From Formicarius rufipectus (lineage: Eukaryota; Chordata; Aves; Passeriformes; Formicariidae), in NCBI GenBank assembly GCA_013399695.1, contig VXAU01000197.1, forward strand, positions 3,808,557 through 3,872,556: 64,000 nucleotides of DNA, given 5' to 3'. This document shows, piece by piece, positions 39,628-52,903 of this stretch. A program made the translations under genes and the position numbers. Within the stretch, counting starts at the first letter, position 1. The number at the start of each line of letters is the position of its first letter. The notes beneath the pieces were generated by a model that saw only the letters and a program-made list of their open reading frames with translations, did not search any database and had not been told where the DNA came from.

Positions 39628-42600
39628 AGAAAATCACCAGCCTACCTCCTGCTCTACTTGATGTTACTTCAAGTATTGCACATTCAGGCCCTCTGGAATT
39701 CTGGCAGATTATTTCTTCTGTCATTTTTCTAAAAAAAGCTTGTCCATTTTCTTCATTGTCTCTCCTGTTTGTCCCTTTTCCTGCTGTGCAACGACAGCAT
39801 AACTAAAGTCAAGCAGTTTGAGCAAGGCAAATGGAAAACCATGCCTAAAAACCTGTTTATATTCATAGACTGTAGTGATAACTTTGGCAATGCTGTGTTT
39901 TAATTCTTCATGTCATTTGGTTGCTTTTAATACTTGCAACAGCTGCGAGTTGAATTTCTCCACACAAATCCCAGGAACTATGCTAGTTATGAGGTTTGGA
40001 GTATATTCCCTATCCAAATTTTCCATTTTTGCTTGCTTGGAGGAGATATTTTAAGCTTACTTTTTTGGGTGATTTTGTATTCCAGCAAGTACCCTTGAGG
40101 ATTTTCCATTGCAGTGACAGAGGAGCAGTGTCTGTATTTGCAATGGTTTCATGTTGGCCTTGCAAAGAAAGAGAGTTTATATTCAATTAAGTCATTAAAG
40201 ACTCAAAATTGGACAATGAAACTACAGTAAAGTAGTACTAAGAGTATAAAACAATTAGGAGTTAGGAATTTAAGCAGTCTCATGTTTAGGTGTTTGCCAT
40301 GAAATGAAATGCTACTCGAGTAGAAATTGATCTTCACTTACTGCTTTTCGCCATTATGTGAATGATTTATGAACCTGTTGAAACTACTAATGATTACCAA
40401 CATTACTGAATTCATAATTATAACAATTAGGGTGTCTTTTCCCTTGCCTCCAGCTCAGTAAAATCAATATGTCTTTTTGAAGGGCTGGATGTACATCTCT
40501 CCACTGTCAATTGCAAAGATTTTTAGGTATGGTCCTGGAATTCTTACAGGTAGAAGCAAAGCTCTGCTGCTGCTCAACCCCCAGAGCTGCTGGTTGTTTC
40601 CCACAGAATCTAGATTAGGATCTTCAAACTTAACTATAAAAGTGGCTTTAAATCCCAAATTACTTCAGGTGGAAGTTTACCTCGTAGTAAGGAAACTCAT
40701 GTGATGTGTTACATCCCTCACAGAAACTGATGGCATGAGATCCTTGCTCTGGTTAAATGGTTATTTCTTATTAATAATGACACATTTCCTTAGGATTTCA
40801 TGAAATATTTCACGCCATGCCTGCTTTTCTCTCTCCCCCAGTTTTCTAGTTACTAGTTTGATCATACTACCATTTTTTCCTGAAAGAGTCCTTTACTTTT
40901 GGAAATGGCAAACGACTGTAGTCACATTGTGACAGAGTGTATTGAGATAAGGTCATGAGAACCTCCCATTTCTCAGCCTGCTTACTTAGGTCAGTGAATA
41001 TTTAAAGTCCATTTAAGTTTATCTGCAGTAATGGCTTTGTTTACAGCTCTGTTGGGATAGGGAAGTTGTTTGGCTGGAGGTGTTTTGAGGACACATGGAA
41101 GGAATAATTTTAGATGAGGGAGCTATTATCAGCCATTACATGTTTCCAGAAGGTCTGCAGAGTTATTTAATGTTTTACTATGAGCACTTGTTATAGGAAG
41201 TGGAGCTGCATTTGGCCATACATTTATCCATTGCAGTGTCTGGAGTGTGCTGTGGTCTGGTCGCTCTGAGCAGTGGCTCCCAGAAGACTTCAGTTCCAGC
41301 CAGGATGGCTCCTCTGGCTGCTTCAGCCATTAGAATAATCAGGTTCTGGAAGAGTCTTCAGGGAATAGGCATTAAAAATCCCTAAGTGCTTTTCAAATAG
41401 AGCTTGATAAGTTTATGGAGAGATTATATGATGTGGTGGTTGCAGTGGCAGGAAACTATCCATATAGACCAAGATCTCTTCCTGTCTAAACCAGCACATA
41501 AATTCAGCTCTGTCTTTCCTCGTGAGCTGAATGGTTTTTTTCCCCTCTGGAATGAATGGTCGCAGCTTTCATAGAGGTAGTTGGTCTTTTTGTTTGCTCT
41601 AGCAGCTCCTGCACCATTTGCATAAATAAGATTGTGGTTGCTGATGGTCAGATGGCAAAGGTAGACCTGACCAAAGCGTGGTGACTGTGCTCTTGTGCAT
41701 AAATCAGAGCAAGTTGTTGCTGACACTTGCACTGTTACCTGCCCTGGGCATAGTTTGCTGTCTCAGTGCACCCTCTGTTGGATAATTACCTGCAGCATAA
41801 TAGGCACAATCATAACTTGCCCTTACTGTCTTCTTCATTGTAATTCCTCAGGGAGTATCCAAGGATTGCCAGGACTTACATATCCCATTATATCTCACCA
41901 GTCCTGAGATCAGGTGCACCACAGGGTTGAGGGTGGCAAGTCAGGTGCACCGACACTGGGTGCAATGAAACCCAAAATGATGAAGCTGCTTGACTTGAAC
42001 AGTTCATACTAATGAGAACATGAGTGCTCTGAGCTTTTGAACCCACACAATTTTTAATGTCACAAGTACATCAAAAACTATGATTTGATTTGACAGGACC
42101 TAGGACTCAGCTGCAGAGCTGTATCATCATCCTGTCTGTATGATTTCATCATGGCTATCAGATAACCCCAAGGTGTGCAGAGGGGAAACATCTGCTCAAA
42201 TAAAAATGTCCCACAGCTGGAGCAGGGACAGGGACTCTTTGTCTTGACCATTAGAGAGTAGTTTACTGAGTGTACCCCTGAGCCTACAGGGTCAAGGTCG
42301 AAATATGTTGATAAATTAAAACAAATGTCCATACTGCAGTGCATGCCCAAAGATGCCAACTTTTAACATGTATTATATGCAAAACAGAGGTAAATATCTG
42401 CATATGCATTTAGAGTCATCTTCGATTGCTAAAACTTGGTAGGAAACAACATGGCATTCTGTATGTCCATATAGTTCCCAAAGTAGTTCTGCTTTACTAA
42501 ACCTTTAATACTGATGTTCTCAGTCAGATCTTTAAGGCCTTTCCTGGATTCTCTGCTGGTTTTGGTGAGGGCTGTGTTTCCCCCTGGATTACAGCAGGCA

Positions 42601-43241
42601 CTAATGGCACTGCTGAAATAGATGCAGCATTTTAAGCAGCTCAGTTGTGCTGCAGCTCCCAAGTGCTGTGCAGCTGGCAGCGAGATTGGAAGGTGAAGGG
42701 GTGAAAAGCAGAGGTGGCACTTTTCCATTTAGTGCTGGTGATCAGATGCTGTTTTGCTGTAGGGCAGACAGTCTTGAAAATAGCCTGGCAGAGCATGGTG
42801 TTATTTAATTTTCAGGTTTTAGGCAATGCAGTGTTCCCATATTACCTTTCTTCACATATCTCCTGCTCTGTTATTTTCATCAGAAGGATTTGTTTGTGAA
42901 AGGAACTTTCTTGCCATTGAATTTTTATCATTACTGCTGCCTTTCAATTAAACTTGAACAGACTAGCTTGTAAAATCATTTGTGGTGGAAGAGAACAGAA
43001 GCCTAACAGGCATCCAGATGGCTTCCAGTTACTTGGTCATGGCCAAGTTACAAATCTTTAAGAGCTGATGGAAGAGAAAGCTCTGTTCTTGTGCCTGCCT
43101 GTGTCCCTTACACGTGGATGTTGGTGTATGAAATGCAGCTGTAAGTGCTGAGACACTGACAAAAAAAAAAAAGATACTAAACAATAAATTTCTTTGGAAA
43201 ATCATGTGAGAAAATGTCAAACTTTTTCAAACACTGCAATT

Positions 43242-43322
43242 TGCCCTGCTTGGAGAAAGGCGTTGGACCAGATGGCTCTCAGAGGTCTCTTCCAACCAAG
43301 ATTACACTCTAATTCTGTGATT
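43242..43322 (+). mobile_element. CR1 LINE 3'-end fragment, severely 5'-truncated
   Basis: Seen: CCCTGCTTGG, then GTTGGACCAGATGGCTCTC, AGAGGTCTCTTCCAACC and a closing ATTCTGTGA. Known: this is the conserved 3' terminus of avian CR1 retrotransposons, which end in short ATTCTGTG-type 8-mer repeats and are usually 5'-truncated. About 80 bp remain, with no coding sequence. The element is on the + strand, the same as the host gene. Confidence 0.88.
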
Positions 43323-45207
43323 TAAAATACATTTCAGCCTAAAGCTCTTTCAGAAAGCTGCTGATGGGGGAGGCAATGTAAATGTTTTCTCTTCAGTTTA
43401 TTTCCTTAAAAATAAGAAAGAAAAGAGATTCTGGAAGCTTCTTCTGATTAAATATTAAGAAAGCTGGAAAGCATTTATCTTTTAATTCTAGGCTTGGCAG
43501 ACACTGAACACTTGGGTAAAGAAAACTTTTTTTTTTTGTAGTTTAGTTGAAAAGAACTTTACAGTTTTGCAGATGTATGAGTTCAGCAGAAATACTTGCT
43601 GAATAGATCACAGCAGAGGAAGTTCCTATAGTTGAGGGTACTAATCTCATATATTGGATGTGCCTTGGCAGGTGTCTCCAAATAAGCCACTAATCTTGAA
43701 ATATATTGAAGCCTTGAGTCTTGTGAAATGTAATGCTGCTTTTGTACATAATTGCATTTGTTTAACCAGTGTGACCACTAAGAAGCAAGACATAAAAAGT
43801 GTTGTATAGATTTCACCTTGGAGACAATACTGGAGCTACATGCATACTGGATCTTCCACTCAGGATTTAATACCACAATTAAATTTTTTTAAAGTGAGTA
43901 GGGGGCATAATTTGAAAATCATTCTGAATTCCAAAGTTTAATGATCGAGATGGGCAGCAGAAGAGCAGCTGATGTCTGAAGCATGGATCATAAAGCAGCA
44001 AAATGCTGCATTTTTGATGTAAATGTGAAAACAGTAACATAGCCTCGTAATACATCACTTTTCAGGGAGACTCACTTTAAAAGTAGCTTCTGGACCAGTT
44101 TCTCAAAGTTTTCAGGCTGATGATTTTTTTCCTTGAACTTTCCAGTATATTCTACTTGCTAGAAAAGTAAAAATAAGCACTCTATTCAATGGTAGTCATG
44201 ATAAGCTTATGTAAGAGACTTATTTGGTGTGTATTTCAGAAGAGCAGCAAGAGCAAACAATGCTGACAGGAGATAACAGATGGAATTAGGGGAGTAAGGC
44301 TTTTACTCCTCAGCACCTCATAGTCCCTTTGATTGCCTCTCCCCAGGACTGTGATCACTGACTGGAAAATGCTGCAGGAGACTCTGTGATAGGCACTCTG
44401 AGGAAGACAGAATTAAGGCTCTTTATGCATATTTTGCATTTTCCCTTTTGCAGAGGGCAGTGGACCTCACAGAACCAGAGTCAATGACTGGGTTTTCCCT
44501 TTATTCAATTCAATTTTCCCTAATCATAATTGGGATATTTGGAGAACAAAGTATTAAGTCTCAAAATCAACCAGTGCCTCTTGCATGGGCACATATATCC
44601 CTGTGAGCCAAGGATTTCCCTTGGGCTTCTGTGTGGTCATCATGGGGAAGAAAAAGCCTTATTGTATTTGCTAAGCAAAATTCTTCAAGTCATGGGAAGC
44701 TTTCCTGTATAGCACCTATGCAGATAACTCTCTGTATGGCTGCCTTTTGGGGTTAAATAATTACTAAAGAAGGCTTAACCTGAACTCATCAAGTCCCATC
44801 CCACACGTATCTATGCACGAGTGTGAATTTGCTGCTCATGTATCGAAGAGTTTTTAGGTGGATAAATATTTGTAGATTAAGGACTGAATTTTGCTGCAGG
44901 GTGGTGTGCTGAGCACGGTGCTTGATCTCCTGATTTTGTACACTGGGATTACTCAATAGCAAATATTTGCAGCACTGGCTCTGTTATTTTTTTTAGTCTG
45001 AAAATCCTGGGCCTGATTCCCTCAGATGAGTGCTGTGCTTGTGCAACTCCTCCCAGTCAGAAAAAGGGTTCTTTCATTTTCAGGAGACTCTGTCAGTGTG
45101 AACAGTCTGAGAAATTGTAATGTGAGTGAAAAATCTCCAGCTTTTTTTTTTTTAGGAATGCTCAAGGCAGTTATTGATTGAAATGCTGAGGTCTGGGAGT
45201 TATGATA

Positions 45208-45360
45208 TGAGAGTCAAATCCCCACAGAGCTGCCAGTGCTGGGCAAACCAAGGATACCGAGTCAACACATCACTTCCATGTTTACTGAGCTCTTTGTTAT
45301 CTGATTGAAGCCTTTGTACTTTGGTTTTCCTACCTGTAAAATGACTGTTTTGTTATCTTC
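45208..45360 (+). mobile_element. Possible MIR-like CORE-SINE relic, + strand
   Basis: Seen in order: GAGTCAAATCCCCACAGAGC, TGCCAGTGCTGGGCAAACC, and TTTGGTTTTCCTACCTGTAA then AATGACTG. These correspond to the MIR landmarks GTTCGAATCCCGGCTCTGCC, a GGGCAAG-type stretch, and CAGTTTCCTCATCTGTAAAA followed by TGGGGATAA. The middle is badly diverged. Confidence 0.38.
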
Positions 45361-45383
45361 TTCCTCTTTTTTTTTTTTTTTTT
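45356..45383. repeat. Pyrimidine tract with T17
   Basis: TCTTCTTCCTC followed by 17 T (45367-45383). It lies directly 3' of a possible + strand MIR-like relic. Confidence 0.85.
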
Positions 45384-48300
45384 GCCTTTGTCAGGTAGGA
45401 CAACCATCACCACATTCTGAGGTTGTCTCATGTTGTGCAGTCTGAGCCTATAGCAACTCCACCAATTAATAATGATCCTTTGTGGCTGTATACCTGGTTT
45501 CCTCTTTTGCAGTTTTACCACACTTAGATGTGAGTTTTCTTACATTTACTGTTATTTTTTATGCTGAGAACAATGAAAACAGCAGGCAGAGAAGGTCAGA
45601 TTGACAGTGTATTTGCAGTGCTTTATTAGACTTGGTACTGTCAGTAAAACCATTTTCCTAGCCCTGCAATTCCCTCCCACCCACATAGAAACTGTGGCTT
45701 TTCTGCTGTTGCCTCTTGATTGGGCTGCTTCAAAAGTGCTTGATGTTTACTGACTGCTGTGTTGAATAATTTATTGAATGATTATTAGACTGGATGTAAT
45801 AAAGTCAATGTTGATTTACCATTCCCTTAGCATAATGTGGTAAATGATCACTGGGTTTACTGTGGCAAGAGAGGCTCGGTATCATGGTCCTGAACTGAAA
45901 TGCTGACTTGGTGGGAAATTATGTTTTAAATTTATATTATATTAAGAGATTTGCTAATTTTTACTCACTTTTGAATGATTTGAGTTATTGGGGAAAAGTG
46001 CTATCAACAGCTGGAAAATTATGTAGTGAATAATTGATTTGACAATACAAAAAAAAAAGTCAAATAAATAATTCAGCAAATATTTCTCAACCAGCACTAG
46101 TGATGTCAAGCTCCAGTGAGATGGATCAATTTTTTAAAATAACTTTATTACATGATTATCAGACTCATTTTTTGGTGATTTTTCTTGCTGGTTGTTTCAC
46201 TTCTTACACTGATTCCTGAAGAAAAATGACTTTGCAGCCTACCCATCACTGAATTTTTAATAGCAAGATGACAATGAATGCAATTAAATTTTAATGTACT
46301 GCTGGATGTATCACCTTATCTTAATCTCTCAATGGTGATTAATGATCTTTGCTGTACCATTGTTCTACAGATACTGGCTTTTTAGAGTGCCCTCTCTGAC
46401 CTTGGGAAGGTCCAAGCTCCAGCGTTCACTTTCCTCTCTAAAATATTTATTCCTTTTTATTATTTGTTTGGATTGGAACCAGGGGCTGAAGTGGATGGAT
46501 ACACTAGTTTTCCCTGACCACAAACATATCGTGCAAGTATTGCACCGTATTGTTTGTTTTTGGTTTAGTAAAGTTGGAAGTTTTGGGGTAAACTCAGAGG
46601 GTTTATTTTCAGCTGCAGAGGAGGGGTGGGAATCCTGCCAGCCCTGCCAGCCACATACACAGCCACTCCATGCATTTGGGACATCAGGCATTGGAGATGT
46701 TGAGCTCACAGGCTGGAGCTGAGCCAGCTCCTCAGCTGGTGAAAGGCAATATCGTGCTGTTATGCTTGTTTAAGCCTGTTATGTTTAATGTCAATTCTTG
46801 CAATTTTTTTTTTTTTAAAATCCTAGTGGTAGGAATAAAACAGTTATCCTGCAATTGTTATCCCGTAGAGAAGCTTTTTGCAAAAAAAGCTGAAAAATAC
46901 CAATTGATGGCACCCTAGCTCAGAAACCAGAAGGAAAAGTCAATCAGATTCATTAAAACAAAGAATGTCTTGTTGCCTGTAAGGTTATTTTGAAGGCTTT
47001 TAGCTTATGGTTATTGTAAATGTGAGACTAGTGAAAGGACTGCAGCCCAGAGCCATAAAGCTCCCAAAGACTGCTCATCCATAGTGGAATGCTTCCCTTA
47101 GTCTTGTCTTCCCACATGGTATCAAAGAGTTCCAGTCTTGCCCAGTGGAAGCAGAAATGTTTGTCTGCTTTATTTCTGAGCAGACCTGCAGAGGAATCCC
47201 AAGGGCTGCATGTTTTGATTGCTGAGCTTCAAGGAAAAAAAATGCACAAAAAAAACCCACATAAAAAAGAAATGAACTGTGGCTGTGAAGTTTAACCCCC
47301 ATGGCATCTCCTGCAGGGGGATTTTCAATTCACCACTGGCTGAACTGGAAGAAGTTACCAGCACTCCCAAAGCAATGGCTGACTGTGTGGTGACGAGCAC
47401 CAAAGGAAACCCCAAATCAATGAGCCCATCACAGTGTTCCTTTCTCATTCTGTGCTTTTTGTGCCTCAGGTGTGTCAGCATTGTGGTCTCCTTGCCAGTG
47501 ATCCCACAGTTTTTATTTGCACATCTCATCCACGTAATTCCTGGGATGCTATCAAACATGCCAAGCAGAAGCAGTTTATTGCATTGCAAGCCCCTGTTTA
47601 TTCAGAAGAGATGTGATCTCTGTCTCTCCAGCAGATATGGAGTGGAATGCAAATGTCCCTCCCTGCCACAACACTTTGACTCGAATGGCTTCTTAAAACA
47701 AACAAAATACCTCTCAGAAATAAAAGTACTCTCTTCCCAGAGTTGTGGGTATTTTTTTAAGAATTCAGGAAAGACTAGATAGACAGGCTTTTCTTGGTGA
47801 AGATAAACTGAAAGATTATCAGGATCCTTTCTTGAATACTTTAAATATGTGTGGATATATATAAATATATCTATCTCCTGGTAAAAAAAAAAATTCTATT
47901 TATCTCAATGACTTTTTTTTTTTTTTATAGTTTCTTCTAGTTTCCTCTTCTTTTTTATTTTCCCTACCCAAAATCTGTTTAGTTGTGAAGACAGAGTATT
48001 TCTCTATTGCATTCTCCCAGGAGCATTGCAGAATGGGTAAAGTCCACTTTATTTAAAGACTGGTGGCACTGCTGGGGATCTGCTGCTATAGGGGAGTGCA
48101 GGTGTAATGCCCACGTGCTGTAGGGGAGAGATTATTAAACAGATGAGAAGGAGGTACAAAAAAGCAAATATTGTGAAGGAAAGGTTGATTCCTTTGATTT
48201 CCCTTTGACCTCTTCAGTTTTGGTTAGGAAACAAGTACTGTTTAGGGATACTTTTAGGAGTAAAGACTTCCAATTCCAAAAGAGATGAGCAGGAAAGGTT

Positions 48301-48400
48301 TGTAAAACCCTTTTAGTTATGTTTTTTACATTCTGGAAAAAATTCCATAGGAAAAGATTTCTTTTTTTAAAGAAGAATCTTTTATCAGAAATAAAATGTT

Positions 48401-48420
48401 AAAAAAAAAAAAAGAAAAAA
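48401..48420. repeat. A-rich run (A13, G, A6)
   Basis: Thirteen A, one G and six A. No retroposon body was recognised upstream. Confidence 0.85.
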
Positions 48421-48775
48421 GTGGAGTTTTGCTACAACATGTCAGTGGATTGTTTGCACTGGTCTTTTTTATGCATTTATTCTACATCTCATCTCGTTTG
48501 ATGTTATTTCCCACCACACAAGAAGGAATGTTTAGCACATATTGCCACTACTGGGTGTGTGCAGTGGCAGGACAGATGACAGCAAGTCTCCAAACCTTTC
48601 TGCAGCCCAGCTGATGGAACTGCCAGTGGCTCACATGGGGTTTTTATTTGATGTGACAACATAGCATATTGATCCTACTTTTACCCCCAAATTACTTTCT
48701 TTCTGAAATGCCGCCTTATTCCACTTTGTGGTGTATAAACCGTCTTATCCCCTCTTTTTATGGGAAAGTAATTCT

Positions 48776-48832
48776 CAGTTTAATATTCTCTCCTGTAAAA
48801 CGGGAGTCAGGGTTTTCACAAACTCCCTCAGG
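48776..48832 (+). mobile_element. Weak MIR-like core, + strand
   Basis: CTCAGTTTAATATTCTCTCC followed by TGTAAAACGGGAGTCAGG resembles the MIR segment CAGTTTCCTCATCTGTAAAA then TGGGGATAA. Little else aligns, so this is a low-confidence call. Confidence 0.22.
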
Positions 48833-51325
48833 CCTCTTGGGGTCAGTGGTGCTGCCATCTCTTTTCTCTCATGCTACAAAGCTTTTCTAGTTGTCTCTGG
48901 AAACATTTCTTCCTTTCCTGAGCTCTGCTGTTCCACCTCTTACCCTGGCCTGTGCAGCACTGCAGCTCACAGGCTCTTTTGATACCCTGCAGGGGATGTG
49001 TTGGTGACCTGAGTATGTTTGTGGTGATAGAAAAGAGGAAAATTACCTTCTTCCTCTCCTCTCCCAAAAGCTCTTTCATTAACATTCCTCTGATACATCT
49101 TACTTCTCATATTCATGGCTTTGGGCTTCCTGTGTCTCTCACAGCCTTCTAAAGACAGTGATAAAACTTTATGAGAGCATTCCACGCTGGTCATTTTGGT
49201 GGGCTCTGAAGGAATCCTGTGTTGTGAGCTCTGAACAGAGATCAAAGTCTAGAGAAGAGCCAGTGAAATCAGGAACTTGATTTGAGTAGCACTGCAGTAG
49301 CTGTTGGATTTACAGGGTCTTGAAAACTGTGTCCTGCAGGGCAGAACCATCCTGAGAAACCTGGAGGAGTGGCTGGTTCCTTCTCTGAAGAACTCTGACA
49401 CAACAGCAGAGCTTTCAGCAGCTGCCGAGGGCTTTAGGACCTGCCTCTTGGAGTGAAAAGGGATTCCCAGGCTAAAAGGGCAGAATCAGGATTTTTCATA
49501 AAAAAATTCTGCCTGAGTCAGGGATGTGTCAGAAGCAGCAGGTGCAGAATGGCCCTGTGGAGGTAGGAAATACTCCCCTAGAGACAGGACAGCTTCCCAT
49601 TGTTATTAACTTGTAGGAGCTGCTTGATCTCCTGTTAGGAAATGATAGGCAGATTAAGAAATACAGTGCAAACCTGTCTGTGCTGTCCTGGCATTCCAGT
49701 GTCCTCCATTCCAATGAACTTTTTGTTTTCCCTCTTCTTTGTCTTTGGATTGGACACTGAGACCCTTTCAAAAGGTGTTTCTATGGTGCACAGCCCAGCT
49801 GAGCTCTGCTCACAGGGAGAGTTTATTGGCACCACAGTGAACTCCATTACAGCTTAACTCCCACCTATGAAACAATAGGACCTTGTGTGAAGGATTTGAG
49901 TTTAAATTAGTACCAGGAACCATTTTACTTTGGACCACTCTTCAGCTCATCTTGAACTGCTGTTGTGAACCTTGGGGTTTGCGCATCCTAAGCTTTGTAA
50001 CCCTGTGGCCTCCCAGGTTGTACCTCACAGTGTTGCTTTACTCTCGGCAGCAGTAATGATTTTACCTTTAGGAAACACAAGCTGCCAACGTGCTCTTCAT
50101 TATGGTGGCCATAAAATTCATGCCTGCCTTGAGGAGGATGAGGCGGTGCATCATTTCAAGGAGCAGTGGCTGACTACCCCTAGAAATGTCCTTGCATCAA
50201 GCAGCCTTGACTTTAACAGAAAAGCCACAAGTATTTTTAAGTGACTGAACTCCACTGATCAGTATTATTTGTTCAGATTTCTCCATTTCTCTTTTTTAGC
50301 CTTGTTTCTCTGCTGGAAGATTTCAGCTGCTGAATACTGCTTAGGAAGGCTGTAAATTTGGGACACAGTCCCAGGGGATTTGCACAGGGGAGGATCCTCA
50401 TAGTAAGTGATGAGTAAAGTAATTAAACAAAAGTTCCTGACCTGATGCTGACAACCTGGGTCTGATCATAGGTCATGCAATACTTTCACATTTTTTTTAA
50501 TGCATCTTTAGTAGCAGTAATGAGATTCTTATTGATTTCTGTGGCGCTTTGTAATTTTGTCTCTTGGAGGTGTTTCGTATTTCTAAGAGGAACGAGTTCA
50601 AATAATTTCTATCAAAATCTCATTTGGTAGCAAAGTGGAGGTTTTTTTTTTTTTTCTGCAAGAAATGCTTCATTAAAATACCTGCTTTGAAGGAGAAATT
50701 AAAAGAGAGATTTCTGTGCCTTTGGGGTTCCTGTAGTTGTGCCATGTGTGAGCTGTAGTTCATGAATATAAGGACTGTGCTCTACTTCTCGCTCCGTATT
50801 TTTTCCACTGCCTTTCACTCCCTCCTTTGTTTTAATCCATCCTAATCAATTTATTCCTTTTCTCCTAATCTTCAACATACCTGGAAAAGATTAAGCTGTT
50901 TGCCCCTTTTTTTTTTTGACAGTCTTTTGGTTGTTTTGTGGCACTGTGCCCCAAATGCCCTCCCTGCAGTGGTCCCTCATTGCTGTTCCAGGACCCATCG
51001 TGGTGACAGCACCAGCTCTGCAGAGCCAGTGACTGGGAGGAGCAGACACCAAGGCAATAATGCAGGAAGGCACCCAGAATAGAATCACAAACCCAGGGTT
51101 CATTGTATGAAGATTCAATTAGCTCTTTAAACACAGAAACTGTGATAGAACACACTGTACAAACCAGGCTCACTGCCAGGTATTTATAGGCAATGCATTG
51201 CCTGTTCCTGCTCATACAATTAAGGTAACTGAGATTCAATAGTCACAGCTGCATAAAGCAGCTTTCTGATCCTACCTAGGTCAGCATGAAATAAGACTGC
51301 ATTCAGTGCTAGTTTAGAAATTGTG

Positions 51326-51370
51326 CTCTTTTTTTCCTTTTTTTTTTTTCTCTTTTTTTTTCCCTCCCCT
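51326..51370. repeat. 45-bp uninterrupted polypyrimidine tract
   Basis: All C or T from 51326 to 51370, mostly T with C punctuation, ending CCCTCCCCT. It is followed by GACATGAAG, so it resembles a strong polypyrimidine tract, but no AG-bounded exon with coding similarity follows. Confidence 0.85.
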
Positions 51371-52647
51371 GACATGAAGAAATGAGACATTGAACACAAT
51401 GTGTTCCATTTTGGAAACACAGAGGCTTGTTTTGAATTCCATCCAGGAGGGAAAGACCTCAGTGCATCCATTAAAATCCAAACCTTAAAGATGATCAGAT
51501 TAACCTCTTCAAGCAGTAGCTTTGGATAAATCACTGGATTTAGCCAGCATGATAGAAATCTCTGAGCATTTTGGGACTAGTCTCAAACTGGGGCTGTTGT
51601 CATAACTGGCCTTCATAAAAATATGTCCTTAGTTTTAGCTCTTCTTCCACATCAGCTGGGAAAACCTGCTGGGGTTTGGGTGCATTCTGGGAGTCTTTAA
51701 TCAGCCTCTGAAACGTTTCCTCTTTTCTAGTTGCAGTCTCCAACATAAATGCCTGGTGACACTTCGGTGCTGTGCCAGTCTTCCTCTCCTGGAGGATTAT
51801 CCCATGGAAAGAAATTCTGCTCTTTCCTTTCCCCTTTACACACACTGTAGATCAGCTCAGCAGCCAGTGCTTCAGATGTAAAAGCACTATCATTCTCGGT
51901 GGCGCCTGGATTTCTGCACTAAGGAATTCTGCATTCCTCAAGAACTTTACAGTAAATTGGTTTCTTTACTCTCTCAATGCCACTGGCCTAGGGAGTTCAC
52001 CTTGCCAAGATACACAAGAGAAACTTCATTGCTTTCCACGGAGTATCTGGTTTTATAATAAACTGGGAATTACATCCCTGAGCCCCTTTCCAATTCTCCC
52101 TTTTTACACTTCTGCTTTATGGCATTCATTTACCTGAACCATGTCTCCTTGGGAAGGACAGCATGTAAAGCCAAAGTAGCACTGGTAAGGTGGCAGTAAA
52201 CCACCTGTTGCCAGAATATCACTTCTAGTAGCTCTTTGTTCTTCTCAAGTGTTTTTCACTCAAGGGTCCTGGCAGGATAGGCCAATATTAAATAATCCAC
52301 TTTTGTAACTCTCCTCTATCACAACAAACTTAATTACCTATAATTCCTAGTTTAGCAGAGGACAAAAGGAGCTTCACATAGGCATTCACAGCAAGGTAGC
52401 AGGATAGTCAAAGCTTAATTCCAAGTTTTCCAGCCTTCTGCTCCCTGCTGCCCTTGTTCATAGACCCCATCCTGAGTCTTGACCTTTCTTCCATGCCTCT
52501 CTTGTTCAGAAAGCAGAGAATACTTTTGATGCAGAGGTTGCCCATTTCAAGGAGTGATTCCCTTCAGATTTGTTCATGTGCTGCTTTACCAGGGAGGAAA
52601 TGCTCATTAAAGGGAGAGCCTCGGGGTCACTTTAGGCTGTAGTTTTA

Positions 52648-52742
52648 GCCTCTGCTTTACCTTGATTAGGTTTTGTTTCTCCACCTGTAAAATGAAGCAG
52701 TGCATAGTGATCCATGTCACAGAGTATTATAAACCACTTGAA
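52648..52742 (+). mobile_element. Possible MIR-like relic just upstream of the exon, + strand
   Basis: CTTGATTAGGTTTTGTTTCT followed by CCACCTGTAAAATGAAGC, then CACAGAGTATTATAAACCAC, loosely follows the MIR 3' half (CCTCAGTTTCCTCATCTGTA, AAATGGGGATAATA, CACAGGGTTGTTGTGAGGAT). It sits about 190 bp before the exon's acceptor. The match is weak outside the CCTGTAAAATG core. Confidence 0.33.
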
Positions 52743-52903
52743 TCGGTGGGAAATACCCTGAAATCTTAAGACAAGTTCAAATGATTAATTCGTTATTCAA
52801 TCCATCATCCCACCAAATCCTCTCTTTGAAGGAGTCTTAATCCAATGTTTTATTAATAGAAAAGCAATTCTATTGCTGGCTTATCAGTTATGTGAATGGA
52901 ACA

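Larger units (their letters stand above)
29304..43241. other. Non-coding intronic block
   Basis: Holds MIR-like relics (37515-37600 and 38811-38895, both minus), the A-rich tail at 36003-36038 behind a 175-codon ORF, the T/G-rich tract at 39483-39627, an AT-rich CNE-like stretch at 36.36-36.56 kb and a 53-codon ORF with a signal-peptide-like start at 36969-37130. None of the ORFs matches a family I recognise. Confidence 0.55.
43323..52647. other. Non-coding intronic block leading up to the TMEM132D exon
   Basis: Contains long T runs (45367-45383, 47913-47926), an A run at 48401-48420, a 45-bp pure pyrimidine tract at 51326-51370, and MIR-like pieces at 45208-45360 and 48776-48832. The 167-codon + strand ORF at 47279-47782 overlaps a 139-codon minus ORF. 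Both lack recognisable domains and are treated as chance. Confidence 0.55.

Noticed and set aside
39419..39806. Hydrophobic ORFs resembling membrane proteins
   Set aside because: They translate the T/G-rich simple tract, so the apparent transmembrane character is an artefact of GTT/TTT/TTG codons.
47279..47782. 167-codon + strand ORF opposite a 139-codon ORF
   Set aside because: There is no recognisable domain, antisense overlap is typical of composition-driven ORFs, and no retrocopy features were seen.
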